Assembly: GCA_023376005.1 (NCBI GenBank)
Contig: CM042145.1
Coordinates: forward strand, 14,768,727 to 14,832,726
Length of the DNA: 64,000 nt
Source: Doryteuthis pealeii
Taxonomy: Eukaryota; Mollusca; Cephalopoda; Myopsida; Loliginidae
Reading direction: 5' to 3'
This document shows, piece after piece, positions 12,661 to 24,355 of this stretch. Position 1 is the stretch's first letter. Each line of letters opens with the position of its first letter. The notes below the pieces were generated by a model. It was not told where the DNA came from, made no database searches, and saw only the letters and a list, made by a program, of their open reading frames with translations. Both the position numbers and the translations under genes were made by a program.

Positions 12661-13295
12661 CTGTACAGAGAACACGAAGTGAGTGGCGAACAATCAAGGG
12701 CCTTCGTATTCTCGAAGGAAGCGGGCTAGGCTTTAGCCTGACATGTAGGACTGTAGAATCGAACCCTTGTCCTTCAGAATGCAAACGGGCGACACATTGC
12801 CACCAAAGTTAGTGCTACAGTCCGGATGGTAAAAAAAAAAAAAAAAAATAGAAAAAAACAAAAAAACAAAAACTTTTAAAAAAAAAACAAAAAAAAAAAA
12901 AAAAAAAACACAAAAAAAAAAAAATAAAAAAAAAAAAAAAAAACTAAACATAAAAAAAAAAAAAAATAAAAAATGTTGCCAAGTGCCCGATGATAGCTAT
13001 GAGGATTCTGGCGGCAGGATTGGCTTCAACGATCTCGTTGCTGCTGCGGGCGCAGTATAAGTAGAAGTGGGTGACGGCAGGATTGAGTTGCCGATTTTTG
13101 TGAGTTGCTTGAAAGATTTTACGACCGACAGATTTTTCAGCTGCTGAAGATTTTTGAGTGCCCTAAGATTTTACGACGACGACGACGGATGGTTAGCTGC
13201 TAAAGATTTTTGACGGGCGACGACATATGTTTGCCCCCCCCTTTCAACAAGTCAAATATTTATTTTTTTCACTCTATTTTTTTTTTTCATTCTAG
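12661..13295 (+). repeat. Dispersed ~420 bp repeat, left-arm copy
   Basis: The order of landmarks is GAGTGGCGAA, then a hairpin-capable segment with B-box-like GAATCGAACCC (minus strand GGGTTCGATTC), then GATGATAGCTATGAGGATTC, then (GAC)n-like ACGACGACGACG, then the C-run with TTTCAACAAGT, and the end CATTCTAGA. The same order occurs at 60521-60938. An A-rich insertion near 12831-12975 is absent from the other copies. The class is unknown. A 9 bp stem (GGACTGTAG/CTACAGTCC) brackets the B-box region. Confidence 0.7.
12831..12975. other. A-rich noise-like insertion
   Basis: About 145 bp of almost pure A with stray C and T. The mirror position near 13760-13770 has no such tract, so it is probably a sequencing or consensus fault in the left arm. 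Confidence 0.65.
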
Positions 13296-13310
13296 ATTCT
13301 TTCTATGGGT

Positions 13311-13433
13311 CTTTTGCATCTATTTTGCCAAATATTTGTATTAGGAATACTTAAATTATATAATGCAAAAAATTCTAAACAAAACTACACCCAAAAATGT
13401 AAATATAAATGTACAATGTATACAATTCCTTAA
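13311..13433. other. Central spacer of the inverted repeat
   Basis: About 120 bp of AT-rich DNA that is not self-complementary. It is bordered by TTCTTTCTATGGG on the left and CCTCATAGAAAGAA on the right, the innermost matched bases of the two arms. Confidence 0.8.
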
Positions 13434-13454
13434 CCTCATAGAAAGAACTGCTAA

Positions 13455-13927
13455 ATGGAAAAAAAATAGAGTGAAAAAAAATAAATATTTGACTTGTTGA
13501 AAGGGGGGGGGGCAACAATGTCGTCGCCGTCAAAAAATCTTTAGCAGCTAAAAATCCGTCGTCGTCGTCGTAAAATCTTTAGCAACTCAAAAATCTTCAG
13601 CAGCTGAAAATCTGTCGTCGTAAAATCTTCAGCAACTCAAAATCGCAACTCAACTCCTGCCGTCACCCCACTCTACTTATCTGCGCCCCACACACGAGAT
13701 CGTTGAGCCAATCCCTGCCGCCAGAATCCTCATAGCTATCATCCGGGCACTTGGCACTTACATCCGGACTGTAGCATCTTAACTTTGGTGCCAATGTGTC
13801 GCCCGTTTGCATTCTGAAGGACAAGGGTTCGATTCTACAGTCCTACATGTCAGGCAAAGCCTAGCCCGCTTCCTTCGAGAATACGACAGGCCTTGATGTC
13901 GCCACTCACTTCGTGTTCTCTGTCACA
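13455..13927 (-). repeat. Dispersed ~420 bp repeat, right-arm copy
   Basis: Mirror of 12661-13295 without the A-rich insertion. Reading plus, GGACTGTAGCATC to CTACAGTCC (about 13766-13850) encloses a B-box-like GGGTTCGATTC. Confidence 0.7.
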
Positions 13928-14356
13928 GGAAACCTGGGAGTAATAGTAATAAAGGGGTGCTCCATGCTCCCCAAAAACTCCAGGACTGGAGCCTCACTAC
14001 TGGATGCAGTTAGTGTCATATCTAGGCACCCCTTTTGGGGGGTGTTTTACCCCTCTGCAACAGATACAGTCAGCATATTCTAAAACCTGATGACCTAACT
14101 ATATGTCCAACATCTAAAATTGATTTTTTTTTAAATAGTTCTAAGTTGTGCTACTTTTCAGCCATCATGTGTACATGGTAAAAATTACCCATAACAGGAT
14201 GATACTTTTATCTTATGTTCAAATTCTTCTGAATTGTGTGAAATCAATTCAACATGCAATAGATTTCATTATGGAGAAGGAAAATAACAATGAACTTCCT
14301 TTCCTTGACAATCCTGGTCACTGCATAGAAGGAGGCCTATAGCATTGATGTAAATT

Positions 14357-14480
14357 TACCAACCCCTCTGCACAAGCAGGATATGACACAAGGTCAATTT
14401 TTAAGCAGAGTTTAACAGATTTGAATTCAGAGTTTTTCTTCTCCTAGACCAGTTTGGGTGATTCACTTAAGCAACAGCAG
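14357..14480 (-). repeat. SINE family 2, 3' half (right arm)
   Basis: Mirror of 12115-12242. Confidence 0.65.
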
Positions 14481-14838
14481 GTACTGTAAGCAACTCAAGT
14501 CCTTTGTTTATTTAAATGACTCTATTTGGCATTAAATGACCTGAAAAGGGTTGATATGCTGTAAAACCAACTAACCAACCAACCAACCAACCAACCAGTT
14601 GCTATACAAGATTAAAGGATCAAGTCCAATAAGCACCCCAAATCCTTCCATTAATAAAAGGTTCAATTTTGCCATGTCACTGGTAACTTCCACTTCTAAA
14701 TATATTGTAAACAAACAGATGATTTTAATCAGAAGTTTATGGAGATTTGCACATAAATTAGATAAAATAAAATAGTTCATGTTATTATTAGCAAACAAAA
14801 GACACGTTTTATATTAAAATAGTTTTTGGGTACAATTT

Positions 14839-15060
14839 CAGAATAGTGTGCAAGAGATAATAATATCATTAGAATCGTATAGATTACGGAAACTCCCCAA
14901 GTGGCCTAACCCTAATCGTAACTCTAAAACCTAAAACTAACCCTGACCCTTACCCAACCCTAATCCTAGCATCTCAAATGTTTCGGGTATTTCCGTAAAA
15001 TGTAATGAAAAGTAATGCTTTTTATATGTAATCTAATGATATCTCTTGCGTGCTATTCTG
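14839..15060. repeat. MITE-like fold-back with telomere-like core (right arm)
   Basis: Mirror of 11533-11748. The core here reads CCTAACCCTAATCGTAAC and later CCCTGACCCTTACCC. Confidence 0.75.
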
Positions 15061-15975
15061 CATTAATACCAGTTTTTTATTTAATAAAAAGATTAATTTG
15101 GCACTAATGATAAATTAATATTGTATGTTGTTATCTTTTAATAAATAAATCCTTTTTTTTATTTTGAAAATATTAATTTCAAATTTGATCACATGGTTGG
15201 TACATGTAACCAAATTAAAATTCAGTTGCAAAATCTTTTTTAAATAAATAGTTTTTAATCAGAAGTTTATGAATATTTATTAACACTTACGATTAAGTAA
15301 AACAAAAAAAAACAAACAAACAAAATACACGTTTTATACTAAAATAGTTAGTAATCAGAAGATTTATACTAAAATAGTTTTATTTAATCAGAAGAGAAAT
15401 GCAGATATGTTTATTTAAATTTATCTATTTATTACAAAATATATTTTTTTTATTTGAAATAAAAGGATGTTGTTCAGAAAATAGTATCACACAATTGTAT
15501 AAAATTTGTTTTTGTCAGAAACAATATAAGGCAAAATATCGAGTGTTGGTTTTGTTTACAAATATATTTGAAAGTGGGAGGGTGACAAAGCAAAAGTGAA
15601 CCTTTTATTAGTTGAAAGATTTGGGGTGCATTTTGGAGACTTGGTCCAGGTTAAAGAGCCCAGTCTGCCCTATCAATTACCCATAGCTGGAAGGAAAAGG
15701 ATTATAACATTGGTGTGTACAGAAAAGCTACCTATACAGAGTTATAACTACACTTTAAGTCAAATGATTCTTTCTTTATCAAAAAGGCTTTTCTTCTTTT
15801 TCCTTTCTTTATATTTTTACTCATTTGTTTTTATTTTTCATTTACTTCATTGTTTCACTCCTTTTTGTTTTATTTTACAATTGCTTTATTCTAAACATGA
15901 GGATTAATTTTTTGAAAATATTTGAAAGATATAATATATATATATATATAGATATATATATATATATATTATGTA

Positions 15976-16201
15976 TGGTGGTTGGTTTTGAAGGTTATCA
16001 CAATGCAAGTGTAAAGAAAAATAAGGTAACTATGGTGTTGTTTGTTAACCTGTAATTTTTTATAATTTTTTTAAATTTTTTAATTAATTTAAATAATTAA
16101 TTAATAAAAATAAAACAATAAATAACAGACAACACCATAGTTACCTTATTTTTCTTTACACTTACATTGTGATAGCCCTTCAAAACCAACCACCAAACCA
16201 A
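15976..16201. repeat. Fold-back FB-2 (right arm)
   Basis: Mirror of 10371-10598, bounded by (TA)n. Confidence 0.8.
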
Positions 16202-16232
16202 TATAAAACACAATGCTCCAAGCAAATTATAA

Positions 16233-16264
<32 letters not shown>

Positions 16265-16269
<5 letters not shown>

Positions 16270-16357
16270 AAAAAAAGAAATAAATGAAAGAAAGTATAGA
16301 ATGGATAAAATAGGATATTTTTATCCATTCTATACTTTCTTTCTTTTTCTTTTTCAA
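16265..16357. repeat. Fold-back FB-3 (right arm)
   Basis: Mirror of 10212-10305. Confidence 0.7.
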
Positions 16358-16382
16358 CATACCGTCGGATTCACTTCCATTT

Positions 16383-16387
<5 letters not shown>

Positions 16388-16438
<51 letters not shown>
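16388..16438. repeat. (TA)n microsatellite
   Basis: Pure TA array. Confidence 0.95.
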
Positions 16439-16439
<1 letters not shown>

Positions 16440-16664
16440 TCTTTTGTCTAAGCTCTCTGAAATAGACTATAATGCTAATCTCTAAGTCTTTTGTTATTTC
16501 TTTACTTATATATTTGCTCTGTGACTCTAACATTAAGAGCACACATTGAGCTCTCAAACTACGACAGGTTTTAAAATAAAACTCTTGGGCCATAAGGAAG
16601 ATTTCTTCTCTGGACTTTTGGATATTATATATATATATATATATATGTGTATGTATATTACTCC

Positions 16665-16750
16665 TTTTGAGTTTCACATCAGTGTTAGCTGATGGTCTTT
16701 CACTGGAGTCTGAGTGATAGCAAGTCCTCAGGTCTCCAGGACTCTTCTGA
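16665..16750 (-). pseudogene. LINE 3' tail fragment (right arm)
   Basis: Mirror of 9815-9910. Confidence 0.45.
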
Positions 16751-17677
16751 GTATTATTTATTATTATTATTATTATTTTTAATTGATTTTAATTTCTATT
16801 ATTTATTATTTTTTATTTTATTTTTTTTTTTTTTTTATTATCTTACTATTAATTTATTTATTATTTATATCTTAACTAGTATTTTCTTTTATACATCATT
16901 ATACTCTAATGTTTAAATTTAAAATCTTTTTATTTTACTTGTCTATTTATATTTTAATATACTACTCTGTTTTTTCTGTCTTGTCACTTTTTGTCTGTCT
17001 GGACACCCTAGAAATCAACCTTGAAATGTATCTCTTTTTTTCATTCACTTCCTGTTTCTATGGTTACTATCCTACACTGTTAAAAAATATATATATATAT
17101 ATTTTTTTAATTATTTTTTGTTTTGTTTGAATTTATATATTCAGCTCTTTGGGTTTTTTTGTGATATGCTTGTCCATAAGTGAATTGAGACCCATCTGAT
17201 GAAACGAAAATTTGGGGAGCCTGTTTAAATCAACTTAGATTTATATGGGCCCCAATTTTCGTCGAAATAAATTTATTATGGGATTACTGTATTGAGTTCT
17301 TCCTTCCTTTTTGATATATATATATATATATATATATATGCACTTTCAAAGAAAGAAATAAATAAAACTTAACAAATCATCATTTGACTATTTAAATTCA
17401 TTTCCACCAAAACTCAATATGAGTTCTGGTCGAAAATAAAATTATAAAAGCCAATTGATGGTTTGTCAAGTTTTTATTTCTTCGAAAGTATAAATATGCT
17501 CTGTATATAATTAAATTATTAGTTATTATACATTGAGCTCTCTTAGGGATTTGTAAAAAATCCTTGTATAAATCTATAAGTTTGCATCAACGTGAGCATG
17601 CATTTGGATGTACAGGAGATATCGTTGATCCCAAATAGAATTATTCCTTAAAAAACAAGTCAGTTAGATACTTTTAC

Positions 17678-17681
<4 letters not shown>

Positions 17682-17742
<61 letters not shown>
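17682..17742. repeat. (TA)n microsatellite
   Basis: TA array with one short break, abutting FB-1. Confidence 0.95.
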
Positions 17743-17744
<2 letters not shown>

Positions 17745-17745
<1 letters not shown>

Positions 17746-18093
17746 TTGGAGGTTGATTTTGAAGGCTATCACAATGCAGGTGTAAAGAAAAAATAATAAG
17801 ATAACAATGGTGTTGTGTGTTAACCTGTAATTTATTCTTGAATTTTCGAGATAAAATCTCTTTTTCAGAAGATCACTGGAACTGATTTCGTTTTGTTATG
17901 GCATTTCTAGTTAAAACTAGTTAAAACTAGAAATGCCATAACAAAACGACTTCAGTTCCAGCTATTTTCTGAAAAAGAGATTTTATCTCGAAAATTCAAG
18001 AATAAAATACAGGTTAACACACAACACCATTGTTACCTTATTATTTTTTCTTTACACCTGCATTGTGATAGCCTTCAAAATCAACCTCCAAAC
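17745..18093. repeat. Fold-back FB-1 (right arm)
   Basis: Mirror of 8463-8806. Each arm contains CTGAAAAAGAGATT, then ATCTCGAAAA, a degenerate form of the CTGANGA/GAAA motif seen elsewhere in the window. Confidence 0.8.
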
Positions 18094-18831
18094 CAATATA
18101 TACACAATGCTTCAAGCAAATTATAAAACTCTCTTATATATATATATATATTTTTTTTTTCTTTTCAGGTTTTGTATGTACCCAAATTGAGAGCAAGACT
18201 TCTTGACCCATTCAAATTAATTTGGTCTTTTGGAAATCAGCAAGAAAGGACATTATTGATTCAGCTGTTTTCTATTGTTACATATTGTGTGGTAGCATAA
18301 ATTGTTGATGGACCCTGTAGCAAGAATTCAAAGGGGCCATTGGTTTTCAGATCAGGGAATGGAAAACTACCAGGATGGTTATAACCCCCAACTGACCCCT
18401 AGAGGCGCAAATCTCGCGCGTCACGTGATTTAGTTAGTTAGAAAATCAGTTTTCAACCTGATGTTGAACAAAGAGGGTACCTGTCTCTCTGATGGGGTTG
18501 TTAGCTCCCAGCGCGGAAGAACATGGACAAGAAAAATAAATCTTGATCAAGAAAATAAAAGTCTTGTGAGTTGATTAATTGCATGACTAAAAAGTTAGCC
18601 CTTAAAAAGAAGCCCTTAGTAAGAAGACAGCTAGACGAAGAACATGGGCCAGAAAAATAAATCTTGATCAAGGAAATAAAAGTCTTGTGAGTTGATTAAT
18701 TGCATGACTAAAATGTTAGCACTTAGAAGAAGCCGTTAGTAAGAAGACAGCTAGACGACAGGATGACAGCCAAAGAAATAGAGGAAACAGCCAGACAAGA
18801 AGTAGAAGTAGTAAAGAAGAAATGAAGCAAC

Positions 18832-18839
<8 letters not shown>

Positions 18840-18866
<27 letters not shown>
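18840..18866. repeat. (CT)n microsatellite
   Basis: Mirror of the (GA)n at 7691. Confidence 0.95.
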
Positions 18867-18869
<3 letters not shown>

Positions 18870-19095
18870 CCCAAATGTCCTCTCTCGATTATATACCCGA
18901 TGAATACAAGGTGTGTCATAAAAGTGCCGAGTTTGATTTACCAAGATTGAAATGAACAATGGGCATGCACGTATAACACACGCATAAACACACTCAAACA
19001 TTCTCTCTCCCCTCCCCCCCCCTCACACACACACACACACACACAAACATATATATCGACAGTAGATAATTTGTCCGCATGTCAGTGCTTCTGTG

Positions 19096-19098
<3 letters not shown>

Positions 19099-19149
<51 letters not shown>

Positions 19150-19153
19150 ATTA
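19099..19153. repeat. (TA)n microsatellite
   Basis: TA array preceded by (CA)n at ~19023-19043. Confidence 0.95.
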
Positions 19154-19567
19154 ATCATATAGTCAGTATGCAGTAAGACAAAAAAAACGAATCTGGTGTG
19201 TCGTTTTAGCAGCATTGTTTGGTTACCTCTCGGAGTCACGGTAGTGGCGCATTTATCATTGACAAGTTGATTTGCCAAGTTTCGTGTGTAGCGTGTCTGG
19301 TTGGCCTAAGGTAGAGTCTCTGACTCTGCATTCTGGGTTCTCCGGTTTGCTCTCTGTCGGTGGGGAAGAGAAAGTAGGTATACACTGGTGATGAGACCAA
19401 ATTAGCTATACAACACTATCATATCAAGAAGGAACAGATTTCTATACATGTTGAATATTGTAAGTATATGAATGAAATGACCAGAAAAAAAGTTCTCTCA
19501 ACTAATTTGTAAATATAGACATTGTCATAACTAGTGCCATAATTAGAAGAATTATACAATTTGAATA

Positions 19568-19805
19568 AGTAGCTCAGTTGGTAGAGCACCCGCCTAGGAA
19601 TCACAAGGTTCCAGGTTCAATACTGTCCATTGTCAACTCAGTGCATGAGTAGCACAGCTTGGGTAATCTGATCTGTGTGGTAAAGTGAGGAGATGATGGT
19701 TGGTGTGGCACTCCACCTGATCTAGCACCAGCAAAATGGGATAGACTCCCTCACTGTCTGGCTGATACCGACAATAGGCCACTCTGCCAACTTTACCACA
19801 TTATT
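19568..19805 (+). repeat. tRNA-headed SINE, family 1 (right arm)
   Basis: The head has A-box-like TAGCTCAGTTGGTAGAGC at 19570, an anticodon-arm-like CGCCTAGGAATCACAAGG, and B-box-like GGTTCAATACTG. The body contains CTGGCTGATACCGACAATAG. It can be read as an ancient pol III transcript. The body and its second copy at 25730-25940 rule out a functional tRNA gene. Confidence 0.75.
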
Positions 19806-20226
19806 TACTCCTGTAATACAGTGCCCAGTAAAATGACCTTTGAGATTTGGAACATAAATAAAAAAGGCAATGTAGATCCTATTCAAAATTTAATTTGTTG
19901 GATTATCATGATATAGGATGCACACAAAATTGCCACTTCTATTTATGAACTTTCACAACAGGGACTTTCGGTAAAAATTGGCCAATAAGAGATGAGGACA
20001 GAAAGCATTTAAGATCGTTTGCAACTGTCCTCAAATCAATTACTGATTGAACTTTCTGCCTGCAAAATCTATCTTTTAGATCAACACCAGTTGTTAATCC
20101 AATTATTAATATAATTCCTCTATTTGAAAAATATAAAATATGATTGACACCAGGTTTTTTTTATGTTGAGGATTATTCCATGCGGAGTCATTTCATGAAA
20201 ATCAGTCTAACCTATTTGCTCTGTGT

Positions 20227-20266
20227 CTGAAGATACTGTAGCGGGCTAAGTTTGTTGCAGTTGAAA
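20227..20266 (+). ncRNA. Hammerhead-like core motif
   Basis: CTGAAGA, T, ACTG, a 19-nt loop, CAGT, T, GAAA. The stem is only 4 bp, so the core match could be chance. It is listed because of the recurrence across the window. Confidence 0.3.
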
Positions 20267-20538
20267 TAAATTATCACATAAAACAAATTTAAAGTATTTT
20301 CCTCTATTTATATATTTATATATATAATCATCAACAGATGATATGACTACTATAAAAGACACCGAGGTCAATCTAACCAGTCAAATACCATTCGGATGAA
20401 GAGAAGCAAGCGCTCTTGAAAATAAAACTAAATAAAATGAAACTTAAAACTAAAAAACAAGTTTCTGATATTCCATTCCTAACGTTTCACACTAAATCCC
20501 AAACAATATATATACTATAAATAGACATATATATATAA

Positions 20539-20569
<31 letters not shown>

Positions 20570-20573
20570 AATA

Positions 20574-20632
<59 letters not shown>

Positions 20633-20679
20633 AACCAGAAAAATATAGAATTGTGAAGACTAGAAATCCATTACTTTGG

Positions 20680-20706
20680 GTTTCATGTGATGTGCACAAT
20701 CATCAG
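20680..20706 (-). ncRNA. Hammerhead-like core motif (mirror of 5850)
   Basis: Minus strand: CTGATGA, T, TGTG/CACA stem, T, GAAAC. The left-arm copy lacks one T. Confidence 0.35.
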
Positions 20707-21055
20707 ACAGATAACTGAGAAAAGTAGCCAAGCAATCATAATTATATAGTAGTGTAAAGTCATCATACTCACACTTGTAAAAAAAATAAACATACACAAA
20801 TATATATATATATATACATAATTTTATATATTTCTGGGTTGTATACCTGCTCTTTTACAGTAGTGTCAAGCACTTTTGCTGGCAAACTTTTCTCATTTAC
20901 ATTCCTCTTCTCTCCTCTACTCCTGCTGTACTCCTTTCTCTTCCTTTCCTTCCTATCCATTCATTTTGCTGTCAAATTAGATGAGATCAACAGGCTGAAA
21001 TATATTTACAATTTCATAGCCTAAAGGTTTTTCATTTATTTGTGTATATTTTGCT

Positions 21056-21056
<1 letters not shown>

Positions 21057-21110
<54 letters not shown>
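21057..21110. repeat. (TA)n microsatellite
   Basis: Pure TA array. The left-arm counterpart near 5440-5500 is much more irregular. Confidence 0.95.
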
Positions 21111-21112
<2 letters not shown>

Positions 21113-21300
21113 AAAAAAAAACAAAAAAACTAAAAGAATTTTAAAGAATCTGCATGAGCGCACATACAAACGGGCCGACATGTCATCACGGAAAACCCCA
21201 AACATTTTAAATATCTGGCGTTCCTTCAACTTAATAAAAACAAATGATTTCGCCAGCGCCGTGGGATAAGTAGTAAAAAACACAAGTACTTCTATGACCT

Positions 21301-21324
21301 CTGATGATGGGATTTTTCCCGAAA
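21301..21324 (+). ncRNA. Hammerhead-like core motif
   Basis: CTGATGA, T, GGGA, a TTTT loop, TCCC, GAAA. This is the most compact example. It lies between two (TA)n arrays (21057-21110 and 21402-21443). Confidence 0.35.
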
Positions 21325-21394
21325 ATATTTAGGAAAAAAGGTAAATAAACATCATTTTAACACCTATTCCATTGCATTGTAAATTGCTTTCAAA

Positions 21395-21401
<7 letters not shown>

Positions 21402-21443
<42 letters not shown>
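21402..21443. repeat. (TA)n microsatellite
   Basis: TA array. A (TG)n tract follows at ~21542-21572. Confidence 0.95.
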
Positions 21444-21446
<3 letters not shown>

Positions 21447-21532
21447 CATTTGTATTCCTTTATAAATATGCATCATGTTCTCTTGCTTAGCTGACGGAAT
21501 TATCTAAATATTGAAATCTTTCAAAATTAATC

Positions 21533-21574
<42 letters not shown>

Positions 21575-21773
21575 TTGAAGCATCAAAATGAAATATGAAA
21601 ATTTAGCAATCAGAACATCTGTGACAACTAAAAATTTTATTTGTAAGAATAATGATATTCAATTGTTTGAGTGTTTTGTTCTTGTGGCTAAAAAGTCTGA
21701 ATTTGAATTTAAAAGAAATGTAAATGAAGACATCTACACAGCTGAGCAACTTCTATGATAAACTGATGTGTGG

Positions 21774-22057
21774 AAGTGCCATTTGTGTAATGGTTATCAT
21801 CATTGGAAATAGATTTGACAACCCAAGATCAAATCCTGGACAAGGCTGTTTGCATTTCACATATCGCTAATACCTTTGGGGGAAAGGTATGCATCCAATT
21901 ATTCTCCCTCCAGCTATGGGTACATAGTAGGACAGACTGTGCTCTTTAACTTTGGTTAGGCAACCAGTCTAAGAGAAGGAAAACTCTGAATTCAAACCTG
22001 TTAAACTCTGCTTTAGAAATTGACCTTGTGCTGCATCCTACTCATGTGGAGGGATTG

Positions 22058-22062
<5 letters not shown>
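21774..22062 (+). repeat. tRNA-headed SINE, family 2 (right arm)
   Basis: The diverged head (GTGTAATGGTTATCATCATTGG with B-box-like GATCAAATCCTGG) is followed by the family body: GCTAATACC, GGGAAAGGTATGCATCCAA, CTCCAGCTATGGGTA, GAATTCAAACCTG and a final GAGGGATTG. It ends at a (TA)n array. Confidence 0.75.
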
Positions 22063-22092
<30 letters not shown>

Positions 22093-22182
22093 ACCAATTT
22101 TCATTCAAATGATCTTAGATTTTAACGGCTTGTGTAAAAACAACTCAAAATTCTATGTTTATTGTTTAAATGCCTTTTCTGG

Positions 22183-22370
22183 TTATTTCCTATAAGTCTA
22201 ACGTGATCAAAGGGGAACCACTCTTGACTGGTAAATTATTTATTTATTTTCCCATTAAACTAACTCTAACCCTAACCCCAACCCCGTCTTCTTTTTTCCT
22301 AGTAGATCAATAAATAATTTATCAGTAAAGAGTGGTTCCCCTGTGATCATGTTAGACTTATAGGAAATAA
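22183..22370. repeat. Fold-back MITE FB-4 with telomere-like core
   Basis: The termini are TTATTTCCTATAAGTCTAAC and its inverted partner. Inside each arm is AAGGGGAACCACTCTTGACT or its diverged complement. The core holds CCCATTAAACTAACTC, then TAACCCTAACCCCAACCCC. Closely related to the elements at 36273-36469, 38668-38863 and 50361-50551. Confidence 0.8.
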
Positions 22371-22659
22371 CCCCTTTTCTTTTACCAGTGAATGGCATTT
22401 CTATACCTGAAAAGAAACAACAATTTATAATACTAATCATTACATCATCTATGCTGCTATAATGAAAGGTAAGCAAGTCTGAGATTTATAATAATGAAAA
22501 TACATTTTTTGTATTAATGGGATAAAATACAGTAATAACAAATTCTGGTAAAAGATTCAAGTTTATTTTTTCATTGCTTCTTTTTAAAAGCTAACAGAAA
22601 AAAAAAGAAATTTCAAAATAACAAAGTACCTTTAATTGTTTACTTAAAGGCATTTATTT

Positions 22660-23060
22660 TTTATTTCACTCCATTAGAGTTTTTCACACCTGCCTTAGCC
22701 GGTGGTTCACAGGAGCCTGTGTGACAGCAAGTCTCCTCAGGTCTCCAGGACTCTTCTTCTTCTTATTATTATTTGAATGTTCATGCCAGTTGCCTGTTGG
22801 TTGTCAATGGGAATTAAGTGACAACAAGTCACCTCCATATTCCAGCATTCGACAGTTTTTAACAATGCTGTCATCTGAATGGTCTTGATTCTTCCTTGAT
22901 TCTTCCTTGGATCTTCAGTTCCTCCAACCTTTTTGCCAGGCTCTTTGAGACTATTCCAAGTGCTCCAACAATGATGGAGGTGACTGTCACTTTCATGTTC
23001 CACAATTTTTCCATACTATTTAAATTTTGTCTAGATATTTTTTCCAGGTTTATCACTTTA
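22660..23060 (-). pseudogene. LINE ORF2 C-terminal tail, decayed (right arm)
   Basis: Minus-strand frames contain KLWNMKVTVTS, then GALGIVSK, then KRLEELK, then a shift to a frame with TIQMTALLKTVE and finally RVLET. This order matches the C-terminal tail of a LINE polyprotein type common in molluscs and other invertebrates. At least one frameshift and one stop are present. No RT or endonuclease core is nearby, so it is a 5'-truncated dead copy. Confidence 0.65.
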
Positions 23061-23235
23061 ACTTTTATTTTGGGATCTGCTGGCTAAGTAAAATTAATCA
23101 ACTGAAATTTTTTTTTGTTAGACAAAATAGCTGGATCTGATGTTCTTATATGATGATCTGTCAGAATCTTAAAGATACAGAGAATTTTATGTTTTTATTC
23201 TCTAAGATTCTGTTTTGGTGTTATTGTTTTTGTGG

Positions 23236-23273
<38 letters not shown>

Positions 23274-24016
23274 CTTTTTTGGTGATAATAGTTATGTATT
23301 TGTAATAAGTAATTGAGAGTTACCTCCCCTTTGGAGAACACTTTGATGTTTACAAGAGTATATAAGCTCTCAGTAAAATGTACCATTATTGTAAGTAGAA
23401 TAATGCTTTCTTAAGCCTATCTGTGTTATCGTTTATCATTACAGTATTCTTGCAAGATTACATCATTTATGAATTAAATGGTTTAATTCATAATATTCAA
23501 ATTCAAAAGTGAATTTGTTTTCATTGCTATAGAAAATTCAAAATGTTATTTTTCTCAAAAGTTTAATTTCTGAGATTACAATTTTTCAAAAAAATGTTTT
23601 TAAAAATGTTAATGGTCAAAGCATTAAAAAAGTTGTTTTGTTGTCTTCTTATTTTGCTTTTTGACAGCATTTTTATTTATGGCAAGAGTAAATGGCTGCA
23701 TCATTTATATGAATGCCTTATTTGCATACAAAAATGGCTGACAAAAATGGTTGACAAAAATGACTGACAAAAATGGCTTACAAAAAAGAAACTCACAAAG
23801 ATTTGCCAAAAAAAAAATGAAAAAAAAAAAAAGAAATTTGTTACAACTCTGTGCTTATATTAAACAATAAGATTTAGACAAAAAATGTGATTTTATTGGT
23901 GCATCTTTAACAATAAAAAATAAAAGAAAACCTTTAAAAATTGTTTCAGTATTTTTTTAATAATCAGAATTTCTTTATATACAATGTTGGACAAAAAAAC
24001 AAAAAAAAAAAAAAAA

Positions 24017-24350
24017 ACATTGTCACACATTCTAATGAAACTTCAATGGCTTAACACACATAGGAAGTGATTATTTTCCTTGATTATTGTTGTCAAAAAA
24101 CTCTTAGTTGTATCTAAAAGTCACAGTTTTAAAAAAAAAAAAAAAATGTTCAGAAAAAAAAAAAAAAAAAAAATAGTAAATTTCTTAGAATTTTCTTTTC
24201 TTGATTTGATATCCTAATTTGTGAATAGTCCTTTGCTAATGCCTTTTCTCTACAACTATGGGAACTTTAACAACAATAATCAAGGAAAATAATCACTTCC
24301 TATATGTGTCTAAGCCATTGAAGTTTCATTAAAATTTGTGACAATGATAA
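24017..24350. repeat. ~330 bp inverted repeat
   Basis: 24017-24100 (AATGAAACTTCAATGGCTTA, then AGGAAGTGATTATTTTCCTT) is complementary to 24270-24350. A poly(A)-rich loop lies between. It straddles the outer end of the right arm of the large palindrome. Confidence 0.75.
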
Positions 24351-24355
24351 AAAAT

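Larger units (their letters stand above)
861..13310 (+). repeat. Left arm of the ~23 kb inverted repeat
   Basis: The arm is the reverse complement of 13434-24055 in mirror order. Checkpoints: 861 (TTTAAGCCAATTTGAAGTT) pairs with 24055, the LINE tail at 1850-2250 with 22660-23060, the (GA)n at 7691 with the (CT)n at 18840, the tRNA-like head at 6964-6982 with 19570, and the TTAGGG-containing element at 11533 with 15060. Differences are mostly single-base indels, plus long low-complexity insertions present only in this arm. Confidence 0.95.
13434..24055 (-). repeat. Right arm of the ~23 kb inverted repeat
   Basis: This is the cleaner of the two arms and the better template for reading the elements they share. 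It is about 1.8 kb shorter than the left arm because it lacks the garbled stretches. Confidence 0.95.

Noticed and set aside
19568..19640. Functional tRNA gene
   Set aside because: A- and B-box-like words are present, but the acceptor stem does not close and the same body follows each copy, so it is a SINE head.
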